DNA from: Alphaproteobacteria bacterium
Lineage (GTDB): Bacteria > Pseudomonadota > Alphaproteobacteria > Caulobacterales > Maricaulaceae
Length of the DNA: 64,000 nt
Assembly (NCBI GenBank): GCA_016124675.1
Contig: WGNG01000004.1
Coordinates: forward strand, 1 to 64,000
Direction: 5' to 3'
Positions within the stretch are counted from its first letter, which is position 1. The number at the start of each line of letters is the position of its first letter. Of this stretch, positions 1 through 8,528 are shown one piece after another. The position numbers were made by a program, and so were the translations under genes. The notes under the pieces were generated by a model. It made no database searches. It worked only from the letters and a program-made list of their open reading frames with translations, and was not told the origin of the DNA.

Positions 1-2
1 AG

Positions 3-125
3 CTTCGCAAAGCCGCCGCGCGCACCGTCCCCGATCTGCACAACGCCGTCGCCGATGCCCTCGACGCCATCACCCCCGCCGAATGCGCCAACTACTTCAC
101 AGCCTGCGGATATGAGCCGGAATAA
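3..125 (+). mobile_element. IS630-family transposase, C-terminal tail (cut by window edge)
   Basis: An open frame runs in from the left edge and ends at TAA 123-125. Its last residues include TVPDLHNAVADALDAITP and end in a cysteine- and tyrosine-containing FTACGYEPE tail, which resembles the C-terminus of IS630-family DDE transposases common in alphaproteobacteria. The bases just after the stop (about 127-141, CGAAAATGCTCTAA) resemble the outer end of such elements and may be the right inverted repeat. Only about 40 residues are visible, so whether the copy is intact cannot be judged. It borders the low-GC ATPase gene. Confidence 0.55.
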
Positions 126-159
126 AACGAAAATGCTCTAACTGGGTAATTGTCCTATA

Positions 160-1896
160 TTAAGTCAAGACGCCGACCAAAACCTGCCTCAAGTCGTCGG
201 CTAGGTGTCTGTGCAGACCTTCAGGGACCGTCTTGCCAAATCTCGCGACCTTATCGAGTGACCTTGTCGTTGCAGCTTCGCGAATCTTTGTGCAAAGCGT
301 CTTGCCCAAGATGACATGATGAGCACCGGCAACAGAATACTCAGCAACAACCTGATCATCTGAGAATGTCGGGAGTTGCCCCTGCTCTGCCTTTTTCTTC
401 AAAGGAACCTGATTTCGGATCGCGTGCCTTTTCGCGTTTCGGCACTCAGCGTCAGCACCGTCGGCTGTCCCGGCCGTGACGGCGTCGGTCAAAAGCGTGA
501 CAGCCGCTTCGGCGTCGATGTCGAAATGGCTGGTTAACACCGCACCATCCGCCCAATAGGCTTCGACGTCCGACGAACGGGTAAGCCACACCTTCACGCC
601 TTTTGCTGTGTACGGCTCAGCAAACGCATGGGCTTCGGCGGGCATCATGAAGTCTCGATCACGGTGGAGCACGATCTTCATTTCATCGCCGAACACCTTC
701 TGAAGAGACGCGCATCCCTCGGCATCGAGCAGTTTGCCGGAGCCGTGCAACGGCCACAGCGCGACGACGCGTTCTAGGTCCGGCCATTGGGACAGCAACG
801 CGCGCAGCAGATGGGTCTTGCTGTCTTCCGTCAGCAGGAGGACGCGCTTGTCGAGCAGACCCCAGCCCATCAATTGACGACCTGCGGTGTCGCCATCTTC
901 TTGCACCTTGCCGTCCTTCATCCAAACGACTTTGGCCTCCGGCGGAAGGGCTCGAACGACCGATGGGCTGTGCGTGGTAAGGATTACCTGTGTCCCAAAT
1001 TCCTTCGCAGCTGCGGCAAGTACGCTCACGAGGCGTTCCTGTGTCGCGGGGTGGAGGTGAGAATCAGGCTCGTCGACAAGTAGTACAACAGGTCGAAAAT
1101 AGACGAGATAGGCGAAGATCTGGATGACCTGTAAGAAACCGATGCCCGCCAACTCGAGCGGCTTGCGCCGCTTCTGATCCGCATCATGCATCGACTTCGT
1201 TTGAAACTCGGCACGAATAGTCGACTGTTTCTCCTCATCGAACTCCACGAAGAGGTCCAACTCGCCCATCACTTGTGAGACGAACTTCGTGATGTGCTCC
1301 AGCCCGCTGCTGCCTTTGACGTTTGTCTCCTTAAGCAACAAGAGGACGTTCCGAAGGACTGTGTTCGCATCGCCGGCTGCCGCTTGCCGATGTACGATAA
1401 GCTTTGAGCGTTTCTCCTCAGCGAGGGGAATTCCCGCCAGTCCTGGAATGTAAGAACTGAACTCCTGATTGCGGTCGCGGAGCTTTCTCACGAACTCGTT
1501 GTTTGAGGGAACATGGACACTGAGACCTTCATTTTTCGCAGATTTTATCCACACTGCTGCTTGAACCGCGGTTCCAGCGTCGTCGGTCGCATCGACCGAC
1601 AAGTCAAAGCGCGGCATGTGAGCGCCGTTACCATATTCAGGGCCGTATCCTGAATTTCTGTATTCCGGGGACGGCATATACGTTGCGTTCCTCTCTGAAA
1701 GAGTCGATCCCTTTTTCTCGTCTCTGTTAGTGTCAATCGAGAGATTTCGTCCTGACTGAAACATCCAGTGCAATGCCTGCAGGACGGAACTTTTTCCGGA
1801 GCCATTCGCGCCGACGATCACCGTGAAAGGTGCGAGGTCGACCTTCGTTTCCTCAATGGCTTTAAAGTTCTTGATCGTGACCTTGTTCAGAAGCAT
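160..1896 (-). CDS. AAA ATPase fused to a TOPRIM/DUF4435-like domain (OLD/PARIS-like)
   Basis: A 578-residue protein. It opens with an SMC/OLD-type ATPase head: Walker A GANGSGKSS at residues 29-37, Walker B LLVDEPDSHLHP with D275 and E276, and a switch histidine in LTTHS (H309). The C-terminal part looks TOPRIM-like: an acidic residue in LLLTEDSK (E357) and a D-x-D pair in HRDRDF (D413, D415), followed by a DUF4435-like LTRSSDVEAYW stretch. OLD-family nucleases and the AriA/AriB pair of PARIS combine these two modules in phage defence. No helicase or second gene sits beside it, so it would act alone. Base composition is clearly less GC-rich than its neighbours and it adjoins an IS630 remnant, which suggests transfer. 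ATPase assignment is firm; the TOPRIM reading and defence role are inferred. Confidence 0.75.
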   Translation of the reverse strand: MLLNKVTIKNFKAIEETKVDLAPFTVIVGANGSGKSSVLQALHWMFQSGRNLSIDTNRDEKKGSTLSERNATYMPSPEYRNSGYGPEYGNGAHMPRFDLSVDATDDAGTAVQAAVWIKSAKNEGLSVHVPSNNEFVRKLRDRNQEFSSYIPGLAGIPLAEEKRSKLIVHRQAAAGDANTVLRNVLLLLKETNVKGSSGLEHITKFVSQVMGELDLFVEFDEEKQSTIRAEFQTKSMHDADQKRRKPLELAGIGFLQVIQIFAYLVYFRPVVLLVDEPDSHLHPATQERLVSVLAAAAKEFGTQVILTTHSPSVVRALPPEAKVVWMKDGKVQEDGDTAGRQLMGWGLLDKRVLLLTEDSKTHLLRALLSQWPDLERVVALWPLHGSGKLLDAEGCASLQKVFGDEMKIVLHRDRDFMMPAEAHAFAEPYTAKGVKVWLTRSSDVEAYWADGAVLTSHFDIDAEAAVTLLTDAVTAGTADGADAECRNAKRHAIRNQVPLKKKAEQGQLPTFSDDQVVAEYSVAGAHHVILGKTLCTKIREAATTRSLDKVARFGKTVPEGLHRHLADDLRQVLVGVLT

Positions 1897-2075
1897 CTGA
1901 GCCCTCGCCGATTCTCACCAATGTAGTACGCCACTATTCGACTCGCCGCAATAAGTAGAGACGTTACGCAAATTCCTAAACGCCATGTGCGACGAAGAAT
2001 TCGTTCTGCGTCACGAAAACCGGGGACACACACCCAGTTTCCGCCTCCAGTCGGGGCGACCCGGGGCTCAATGCT

Positions 2076-2234
2076 CCCCATCGCTCGATGCTGGAGGATC
2101 ACGCAAGGCGATCGCAGCCTGTCAAGGACGGCCCTTCGGGCCGCCGCATGCGGCGACCGGGCGACGCCCGGTCGTCCTTGACAGGCTGCGACGCTTGCGA
2201 AAATGGGCCAGCAAGGAGCGACGGGGAGATGGGG
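2076..2234. repeat. MITE-like palindromic element, copy A
   Basis: The whole segment is an imperfect palindrome that begins CCCCATCG and ends GAGATGGGG. In the middle, 19-base perfect arms (2112-2130 and 2173-2191, centred on CAGCCTGTCAAGGAC and its complement) enclose three small hairpins: GGCCCTTCGGGCC, GCCGCATGCGGC and ACCGGGCGACGCCCGGT. A second copy lies at 28870-29029 with its flanks in the opposite orientation. No coding capacity is seen. It resembles a non-autonomous palindromic element (REP/BIME or MITE type), family unknown. Confidence 0.8.
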
Positions 2235-2375
2235 GCGTATTGTGCAGCAAGCCGGGCCGCTGTCTTCGCGACAGGCAGACGCCGAGAGCGCGGCCGCAGG
2301 GCGCTCATGGGAGATGAGATAGCGCATGGGGCGGGGAAAGGGGATCGGGGAGGGCGCCGCGCCAGCCCCTCTCAT

Positions 2376-2413
2376 CCTCCCCCGCCTGCGGGGGAGGTGT
2401 CCGCGCAGCGGAC
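2376..2413. repeat. Double-hairpin intergenic repeat
   Basis: A 10-base-pair hairpin, CCTCCCCCGC-CT-GCGGGGGAGG (2376-2397), is followed at once by GTCCGC-GCA-GCGGAC (2399-2413) and a G-rich tail. This combination is a familiar intergenic repeat in Caulobacter- and Brevundimonas-like genomes. Function is unknown. Confidence 0.6.
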
Positions 2414-2468
2414 GGAGGGGGAGATTGCGTCGCACAGGTCCTGAGCAGCCGCCAGGGGGCGCCCCCCC

Positions 2469-2586
2469 TGTCTTCCCGGGCGGCGCAGCCGACCGGGATC
2501 CATCCACCGATCATGTCCACCGCCGAGGCGGTTCAATCCTGTCGGGCTGGATCCCGGATAACCGCTGCGCGGTTTCCGGGAAAACA
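2469..2586. repeat. Imperfect long inverted repeat
   Basis: TGTCTTCCCGG at 2469 pairs with CCGGGAAAACA ending at 2586 (one mismatch). Inside it CCGGGATCCA (2493-2502) pairs perfectly with TGGATCCCGG (2548-2557), with a further small hairpin ACCGCTGCGCGGT between. It could fold into a long branched stem. No protein is encoded and no second copy was noticed in the window. Confidence 0.6.
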
Positions 2587-2596
2587 AGGAGGGGTG

Positions 2597-2660
2597 TCCG
2601 GGACACCAGAGAGAGGTTCCGGGACACCAGGGAGCGGCGCCGGGACAACACGGAGCGGGG
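2597..2660. repeat. Three-copy 21-base tandem repeat downstream of gltA
   Basis: TCCGGGACACCAG starts at 2597 and again at 2618, and a diverged GCCGGGACAACAC starts at 2639, giving an exact 21-base period. The first unit also contains the palindrome GGTGTCCGGGACACC. It ends about 20 bases before the gltA stop codon on the opposite strand, followed by the hairpin GGAGCGGGGATCGCTCC, which might help end gltA transcripts although no T-run follows. Confidence 0.65.
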
Positions 2661-2678
2661 ATCGCTCCGTCTCGCCCC

Positions 2679-3983
2679 CTACCTTTCGCCCAGCTTCACA
2701 TAGGTGCGCTCGGGCGCGCCGGTGAAGACCTGGCGCGGGCGGCCGATTCTCTGGCTGGGGTCCTCGATCATCTCGCTCCACTGGGCGATCCAGCCCACGG
2801 TGCGCGCCAGCGCGAACAGCACGGTGAACATCTCGGTGGGGAAGCCCATCGCGCGCAGGGTGATGCCTGAATAGAAGTCGATATTGGGATAGAGCTTCTT
2901 CTCGACGAAATATTCGTCCTCCAGCGCGATGCGCTCCAGCTCCATGGCCACGGCCAGCAGCGGCTCGTCGCGCACGCCCAGCTCGTCGAGCACGGCATGG
3001 CAGGTGTCGCGCATCACCTTGGCGCGCGGGTCGTAATTCTTGTAGACGCGGTGACCGAAGCCCATCAGGCGGAACGGATCATTCTTGTCCTTGGCCTTGC
3101 GGACGTACTCAGGAATGCGGTCCACCGAGCCGATCTCTTCGAGCATGGTGAGCGCTGCCTCGTTGGCGCCGCCATGGGCGGGGCCCCAGAGCGAGGCGAT
3201 CCCCGACGCGATGCAGGCGAAGGGATTGGCGCCCGAGGAGCCCGCCAGGCGCACCGTGGAGGTGGAGGCGTTCTGCTCGTGATCGGCGTGCAGGATGAAA
3301 ATCTTGTCCATGGCGCGCGCCAGGGTCGGCGACACGACATAGTCTTCGGCCGGCACGGCAAAGCACATGCGCAGGAAATTGGCGGCGTAGTCGAGCTCGT
3401 TGCGCGGCGTGATGAACGGCTGGCCGATGGAGTATTTGTAGGCGCGCGCCGCGATGGTCGGCATTTTCGCGATCATGCGGTGGGCCGAGATGGTGCGCGC
3501 CTGGGGATCATTGATGTCGGTGGAGTCGTGATAGAAGGCGCTGAGCGCGCCGACCGTGCCGACCATGATCGCCATCGGGTGGGCGTCGCGGCGGAAACCA
3601 CGGAAGAATTGGTCAAACTGGTCGTGCAGCATGGTGTGCCGGCGGATCGTCCAGTCAAAGCTGTGCAGCTCGTCCTTCGTGGGCAGATCGCCGTGCAGGA
3701 GGAGATAGGCCACCTCGATGAAGGTGGCGTTGTCGGCCAGCTGGTCGATGGGATAGCCCCGGTAGAGCAGCACGCCCTCATCGCCGTCGATATAGGTGAT
3801 CTGGCTTTCACAGCTGGCGGTGGAGGTGAAGCCCGGATCATAGGTGAACACGCCGGCATCGCGGTAGAGGGTGCGGATGTCGATCACGTCCGGCCCGACC
3901 GAGCCGCCCAGCACCGGCAGCTCATAGGTCTTGCCATTGATCGTCAGCCGGGCTGCGCCCTTGTTCTCAACCTTGTTCTTCAT
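2679..3983 (-). CDS. gltA: Citrate synthase
   Basis: Condenses acetyl-CoA and oxaloacetate to citrate, the entry step of the TCA cycle, in the cytoplasm. At 434 residues it matches the hexameric type II enzymes of Gram-negative bacteria. The active-site triad is visible: H270 in [11 protein letters not shown]311 in [14 protein letters not shown] and D369 in NIDFYSG. The N-terminal small domain (residues about 12-60) is typical of the NADH-sensitive type. It lies 65 bases downstream of gltX on the same strand and may be co-transcribed with it. Confidence 0.97.
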   Translation of the reverse strand: MKNKVENKGAARLTINGKTYELPVLGGSVGPDVIDIRTLYRDAGVFTYDPGFTSTASCESQITYIDGDEGVLLYRGYPIDQLADNATFIEVAYLLLHGDLPTKDELHSFDWTIRRHTMLHDQFDQFFRGFRRDAHPMAIMVGTVGALSAFYHDSTDINDPQARTISAHRMIAKMPTIAARAYKYSIGQPFITPRNELDYAANFLRMCFAVPAEDYVVSPTLARAMDKIFILHADHEQNASTSTVRLAGSSGANPFACIASGIASLWGPAHGGANEAALTMLEEIGSVDRIPEYVRKAKDKNDPFRLMGFGHRVYKNYDPRAKVMRDTCHAVLDELGVRDEPLLAVAMELERIALEDEYFVEKKLYPNIDFYSGITLRAMGFPTEMFTVLFALARTVGWIAQWSEMIEDPSQRIGRPRQVFTGAPERTYVKLGER

Positions 3984-4048
3984 CTCGGCACCCTTTCATC
4001 TGACGGGCCGGCCTCGCGCCTGAGCGGCGCCCCTGGCCGGCGCGCCGG

Positions 4049-5446
4049 TCAAATCACATCATCAAGCCGCGCCAGCACCTCGTCACGTCCAAGCACGGCC
4101 AGCACAAAACTCATGTCGGGCGCGGGCGCGCCCCCGGTGATCGCCGCGCGCAGCGGCTGCCCGATCTTGCCAAAGCCGACCCCTTCGGCCCCGGCGAAGG
4201 CTTTCAGGGCGCCCGCCAGCGCCGCCTCGCTCCAGTCATCATGGCCCGCGAGCGCCGTGCGCAGGCGCGACAGACGCGCCAGCGCATCCGCGTCCAGCGC
4301 CCCGGCGGTTTGGCCCGCGGCCGCAACAGGACGCAGACGCAGCATGAAATACACCTGGTCTTCCAGTTCGGCGAGGGTGGCGGCGCGCTCTTTGAGCACG
4401 TCCATGCTGGCGCGCACCCAGGCGCGGCCGGTCTCATCGAGGCGCAGGCCGGGCCTGGTTTCCAGCCGCGCCCAGAGAAGATCGGTCAGGCGGGCGGACC
4501 CGGCGCGCTTCATGTGGAAGGCGTTGACGCTGGCCATCTTGTCGAAATCGAGCCGGGCGGGCGATTTGTTGAGGCCTGCGAGGTCAAAGGCGGCGATCAT
4601 TTCCGCGTCGGTGAACAGCTCCTTGTCGCCATGCGACCAGCCCAGGCGCAGGAGGTAATTGCGCAGGCCTTCCGGCAGATAGCCCATGTCGCGATAGGCC
4701 TCGACGCCCAGCGCGCCATGGCGCTTGGACAGCTTCTTGCCATCGGGGCCGTGGATGAGCGGGATGTGGGCGAAATGCGGCACGGTCCAGCCCAGCGCGT
4801 CATAGATCTGGGTCTGGCGCCCGCCATTGACCAGGTGATCATCGCCGCGGATCACATGGGTGACGCCCATGTCGTGATCATCGACCACCACGGCGAGATT
4901 ATAGGTCGGCGCGCCGTCGGAGCGCAGCAGCACCAGATCATCAAACTCCTTGGCCGCCCAGCGCACTTCGCCCTGGACGCCGTCCATGATGGCGACATCG
5001 CGCTCGGGCGCCTTGAAGCGCACCACATAGGGCGCATCGGGTCCCTGCGACGGATCGCGGTCGCGCCAGGGCGAGCGCAGGGCGCGACCCTGATCGAAGG
5101 CGGCCTGGCGCAGCGTCTCCACCTCATCCGGCGTGCACCAGCAGCGGAAGGCGGCGCCGCGCGCGATCAGGGCGTCCACCACCTCGCGATGGCGCTCGGC
5201 GCGGGCAAATTGCGAGACCACGTCGCCGTCCCAGTCGAGGCCCAACCAGTGCAGCCCGTCGAGAATCGCCGCGACCGCGTCATCGGTGGAGCGCGCCCGG
5301 TCGGTGTCCTCGATGCGCAGCTTGAACTGGCCGCCATGGCGGCGCGCAAACAGCAGGCTGAACAGGGCCGTGCGGGCTCCGCCAATATGCAGATAGCCCG
5401 TGGGCGAGGGCGCAAAGCGCGTGATGATCGATCGTTTATTCTGCAC
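4049..5446 (-). CDS. gltX: Glutamate-tRNA ligase
   Basis: Class I aminoacyl-tRNA synthetase that charges tRNA-Glu (and possibly tRNA-Gln, since many alphaproteobacteria lack GlnRS). The 465-residue protein has the HIGH signature as SPTGYLHIGGART (H20-G23) and the KMSKS loop as KKLSKRHG (K238-R242), with the anticodon-binding helical domain behind. A second, very similar gltX copy is common in this group, so it may be one of two paralogues. The gltX-gltA order on one strand is plausible as an operon. Confidence 0.95.
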   Translation of the reverse strand: MQNKRSIITRFAPSPTGYLHIGGARTALFSLLFARRHGGQFKLRIEDTDRARSTDDAVAAILDGLHWLGLDWDGDVVSQFARAERHREVVDALIARGAAFRCWCTPDEVETLRQAAFDQGRALRSPWRDRDPSQGPDAPYVVRFKAPERDVAIMDGVQGEVRWAAKEFDDLVLLRSDGAPTYNLAVVVDDHDMGVTHVIRGDDHLVNGGRQTQIYDALGWTVPHFAHIPLIHGPDGKKLSKRHGALGVEAYRDMGYLPEGLRNYLLRLGWSHGDKELFTDAEMIAAFDLAGLNKSPARLDFDKMASVNAFHMKRAGSARLTDLLWARLETRPGLRLDETGRAWVRASMDVLKERAATLAELEDQVYFMLRLRPVAAAGQTAGALDADALARLSRLRTALAGHDDWSEAALAGALKAFAGAEGVGFGKIGQPLRAAITGGAPAPDMSFVLAVLGRDEVLARLDDVI

Positions 5447-5562
5447 TTGCGAACGGGTGTTGCACTGCGGGAGCGCAGACTTAGCACGGCGCGTACGCGC
5501 AGTGATAGTCTCCCCCTGCCGTTAGGTCCGGACAGGTGGGCCGGACGGGCGAGGCGGGCCCG

Positions 5563-6123
5563 TCAGCGTGCGTCCGCCTCGATGTGCAGCGACACGGCGA
5601 CGGTCTCGCCCACATTGCTGGCGCCCCAGCTGGAGGCTGTGATCCCGAAGGCCGAGCGCGACACGTCGAACCCGCCGGCCGCCACGGCGCGCGCGCCATC
5701 AATCTCCAGGGTGAAGGCGAGCACCACGGGCGCCTCCACACCGCGGATCGTCAGGACGCCATGGGCCTCATAGCCGCCCTCGACCGGACGGACATCGCTG
5801 GAGACGAAGCGCGCTTCGGGGTGGGCGGACGGGGCGAGCCCGTCGCCGGAGAGCATGGCCTGCTGATAATCGCGGGTGGTCATGGCGCCGCTGGCGGTGC
5901 GCACGACAGCCTCGATGCGCGCGCCGGCGAGATTGGCGGGATCGAGCGTGATTTGCGCGTCAAAATCGGTGAAACGCGCTTCGGCGGGCGTGTTGAACAC
6001 GGCGATCGTGGCGCGCACGGAGCTGGCCTCGCGATCCAGCGCCCAGTCCTGGGCGGAGGCGGGCGCGGCGAGGGCGGCGGACGATGCCAAAGCGGCGGCG
6101 AGGCTGGCGGCGATCAGGCGCAT
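5563..6123 (-). CDS. YceI-family periplasmic protein
   Basis: A 186-residue protein with a Sec signal peptide (an alanine-rich core ending around ASAQD) followed by a YceI lipocalin-like barrel: DREASSVRATIAVFNTPAEARFTDFDAQI near the start and the typical DVSRSAFGI motif near residue 160. Family members bind isoprenoid-like lipids such as polyprenyl chains in the periplasm; the ligand here is unknown. It stands alone between gltX and the dGTPase gene. Confidence 0.9.
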   Translation of the reverse strand: MRLIAASLAAALASSAALAAPASAQDWALDREASSVRATIAVFNTPAEARFTDFDAQITLDPANLAGARIEAVVRTASGAMTTRDYQQAMLSGDGLAPSAHPEARFVSSDVRPVEGGYEAHGVLTIRGVEAPVVLAFTLEIDGARAVAAGGFDVSRSAFGITASSWGASNVGETVAVSLHIEADAR

Positions 6124-6245
6124 GAGGATACCTCATTGAATGGGGGCGGTGGACGCGTCGTCGGTCTGTGCTCAAAAAGATAAGGTTGGCCCGCGCTGCA
6201 ACAACGCACAGGATGCGAAAAGCCGTGCTTCCATACAGGAAATGC

Positions 6246-7421
6246 CTAGCGCCAGCCGTCAACGCTGAACAGCTTGCGATGCTCGTCCACGGCGTAGCGG
6301 TCGGTCATGCCGGCGATGTAATCGCATACCGTTCGCGCGGTGGCCTGGCCGCCGGCGCCGTCGCACGTGTCCTGCCAGCGCGTGGGCAGAAGCAAGGGAT
6401 CGCCGAGAAAGGCCGCGAACAGATCGCGCACAACGATTTTGCCTTTTTCCTTCATGCGCTTGACCTTGTAGTGCAGGTACAGGTTCGCATAGAGGAAACG
6501 GCGCACGGCGGCGAGCTTGACCGTCATGTCTTCAGAGAACGCCACCACCGGCGCGTCCAGCGCGCGTACGGCGTCGGGGCTGTCTGCGCCGGTGTCTGAC
6601 AGCCGGCGACGGGTCTCGGTAAGCACGTCAGCGACCATAAGCCCGATCAGCTCGCGCACGGCTTCGTGAATGAGAATGTCCTCGCCAAGGCCCGGATGGC
6701 GCGCGCGCACGGCGCGGAACACATCGCCCACCAGCGGCAGGTCGAGCAGCTGATCGAGGGTGAGGATGCCCGAGCGCAGACCGTCATCAATGTCATGGTT
6801 GTTGTAGGCGATGTCGTCGGACAGCGCGGCGATCTGCGCCTCCACCCCGGCATGGGTATGCAGCTCCAGCGCGCGCCAGCCCTCATAGGCGGTAAAGCCC
6901 CAGGCCAGCGCCTCCGGCCCGTCGCCCGCCGCCAGCAGGGGACCGTTATGCTTGACCACGCCCTCCAGCGTCTCCCAGGACAGGTTGAGGCCCTCAAACT
7001 GCGGGTAGCGATGCTCCAGCTTGGTGATCACGCGCAGGGTCTGGGCGTTGTGGTCAAACCCGCCAAAGCCCGCCATGGCGTCCTGAAGGGCATCCTCGCC
7101 CGAATGTCCAAAGGGCGGATGGCCGAGATCGTGGGCCAGGGCGGCGGCCTCGGCCAGATCCTCGTCCACCTGCAGCGCGCGCGCCAGGGTGCGGGCGATC
7201 TGGGCGACCTCCAGCGAATGGGTCAGGCGCGTGCGGTAGGTGTCGCCTTCATGGGCGACGAAGACCTGCGTCTTTTCCTTCAGGCGGCGGAAGGCGCTGG
7301 AATGGATGATCCGGTCGCGGTCGCGCTGGAAGGCGGTGCGCATGGCGCTTTCAGGCTGCGCAAACGCGCGCCCACGGCTGCGGGCGGGATCACAGGCATA
7401 GGGCGCGCGGGCGTGGGTCAT
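6246..7421 (-). CDS. dgt: Deoxyguanosinetriphosphate triphosphohydrolase-like protein
   Basis: HD-superfamily dNTP triphosphohydrolase that hydrolyses dGTP or other dNTPs to nucleoside and triphosphate. The metal-binding residues are present: H68 in TRLTHSLEV, H97-D98 in AHDLGHPPFGHSGED, and a later aspartate in ALSDDIAYNNHD. I chose the ATG at 7421 (391 residues, MTHARAPYACDP) because GGAAGA lies about nine bases before it; a frame extension to 7481 exists but has no family match and would crowd the promoter of the divergent Fe-S gene. The 85-base gap to that gene must hold both promoters. Confidence 0.92.
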   Translation of the reverse strand: MTHARAPYACDPARSRGRAFAQPESAMRTAFQRDRDRIIHSSAFRRLKEKTQVFVAHEGDTYRTRLTHSLEVAQIARTLARALQVDEDLAEAAALAHDLGHPPFGHSGEDALQDAMAGFGGFDHNAQTLRVITKLEHRYPQFEGLNLSWETLEGVVKHNGPLLAAGDGPEALAWGFTAYEGWRALELHTHAGVEAQIAALSDDIAYNNHDIDDGLRSGILTLDQLLDLPLVGDVFRAVRARHPGLGEDILIHEAVRELIGLMVADVLTETRRRLSDTGADSPDAVRALDAPVVAFSEDMTVKLAAVRRFLYANLYLHYKVKRMKEKGKIVVRDLFAAFLGDPLLLPTRWQDTCDGAGGQATARTVCDYIAGMTDRYAVDEHRKLFSVDGWR

Positions 7422-7505
7422 CGGGCGGGGTCTTCCATGACGGGCTCTGGCGGTCCATATACTGTCAAGCTGCCAACGCAAACCAGAGTGCGGACGGATA
7501 CTGCC

Positions 7506-7835
7506 ATGAGCCAGCCCCAGATCACGCTTTCAGCCTCGGCGGCCCGCCAGATCAAATCGATCGTCGAGCGCCAGAACAAGGCCTTCCTGCGGGTCTCGGT
7601 GGTGGGCGGGGGCTGTTCGGGCTTTTCCTACAAATACGATCTGGAGACCGAGGCGGCCGGGGATGACCTGCGCATCGAGCGCGACGGCGCGGTGGTGCTG
7701 GTCGACCCCATGAGTGTGGAGTTCCTCGACAAGTCCGAGATCGACTATGTCGACGAGCTGATCGGCGCCAGCTTCCAGATCCGCAATCCCAATGCGACAG
7801 CCGCCTGCGGCTGCGGCGTCAGTTTTGCGGTTTGA
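7506..7835 (+). CDS. erpA: A-type iron-sulfur carrier (ErpA/IscA family)
   Basis: A 109-residue HesB/IscA-family protein that delivers Fe-S clusters to apo-enzymes. The three cluster cysteines are in place: C37 in GGGCSGF and C101, C103 in the C-terminal CGCG motif. The context, a lone gene divergent from dgt rather than in a suf or isc operon, and the sequence style fit ErpA, but IscA or SufA paralogues cannot be excluded. The nitroreductase follows after 19 bases. Confidence 0.92.
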   Translation: MSQPQITLSASAARQIKSIVERQNKAFLRVSVVGGGCSGFSYKYDLETEAAGDDLRIERDGAVVLVDPMSVEFLDKSEIDYVDELIGASFQIRNPNATAACGCGVSFAV

Positions 7836-7854
7836 TCCTCAGAAGGCTTTCCAC

Positions 7855-8526
7855 ATGACCGTATCCGAAGCGCTCAAGGCGCGCATCTCCACGCGCGCGT
7901 TTCTCGACACGCCGGTGTCCAAAGCCGAGATCGAGGCGATCCTGGGGGAGGCGCGCTGGGCCGCGTCGGGCGGCAATCTCCAGCCCTGGCATGTGATCGC
8001 GGTGGCCGGCGAGGCGCGCCAGCGCGTGATGGATGCGGTGCAGGAGAAGCTGAAAACCGACCCCTTCGCCAATGAGGCGGACTTTCCAGTCTACCCTGAG
8101 AGCCTGTGGGAGCCCTACCGAACGCGCCGCTTTGAGGTGGGCGAGGACATGTATGCGCTGCTGGGCGTGCCGCGCGAGGACAAGGGCGCGCGCTTTGCCC
8201 ATCTGATGGAGAATTACCGCTTTTTCGGCGCGCCCCAGGCGCTGTTCTTCGCCATCGACGCGCGCATGAACAAGAATCAGTGGGCGCATCTGGGCATGTT
8301 CATGATGTGCGTGTGCCTGGCGGCGCAGGCGCGGGGCCTGGCCACCTGCATGCAGGAGGCCTGGACGCCGCATTGCCGCACGGTGGGCCAGGCGCTGGGC
8401 GTGGAGGCGCCGCTGCAAATCTATTGTGGCCTCGCCATCGGTCACGCCGACCCGGACGCGGTGGTCAACAAGCTGCGCTCACGCCGCGCCGAAGTGGGCG
8501 AGTTCACGCGGTTTGAGGGGTTCTGA
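7855..8526 (+). CDS. Nitroreductase-family FMN oxidoreductase
   Basis: A 223-residue protein with the nitroreductase fold: KARISTRAFLDTPVSKAEIE at the start (the R-S/T-R FMN-binding pattern), WAASGGNLQPWHVIAV around residue 40 and a C-terminal GLAIGHADPDAVVNKLRS. Family members use NAD(P)H and FMN to reduce nitroaromatics, quinones or flavins; the substrate is not apparent. The start at 7855 is set by AGAAGG about nine bases upstream. It probably shares a transcript with the Fe-S carrier and converges on the peptidase gene, whose stop is two bases away. Confidence 0.9.
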   Translation: MTVSEALKARISTRAFLDTPVSKAEIEAILGEARWAASGGNLQPWHVIAVAGEARQRVMDAVQEKLKTDPFANEADFPVYPESLWEPYRTRRFEVGEDMYALLGVPREDKGARFAHLMENYRFFGAPQALFFAIDARMNKNQWAHLGMFMMCVCLAAQARGLATCMQEAWTPHCRTVGQALGVEAPLQIYCGLAIGHADPDAVVNKLRSRRAEVGEFTRFEGF

Positions 8527-8528
8527 GC

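Larger units (their letters stand above)
1897..2678. other. Gene-free repeat-rich region
   Basis: About 780 bases with no convincing gene: the open frames here overlap hairpins and one another and lack ribosome sites. It holds, in order, the ATPase upstream region (about 1897-2075), a 159-base palindromic element, a double hairpin of a kind common in alphaproteobacterial intergenic DNA, a long imperfect inverted repeat and a three-copy 21-base tandem repeat. It separates the transferred-looking island from the housekeeping block starting with gltA. Confidence 0.7.

Noticed and set aside
1887-2507. A 206-residue minus-strand frame and several plus-strand frames up to 2725
   Set aside because: They run through palindromes and tandem repeats, overlap each other, have no ribosome site, and encode low-complexity Arg/Pro-rich text.
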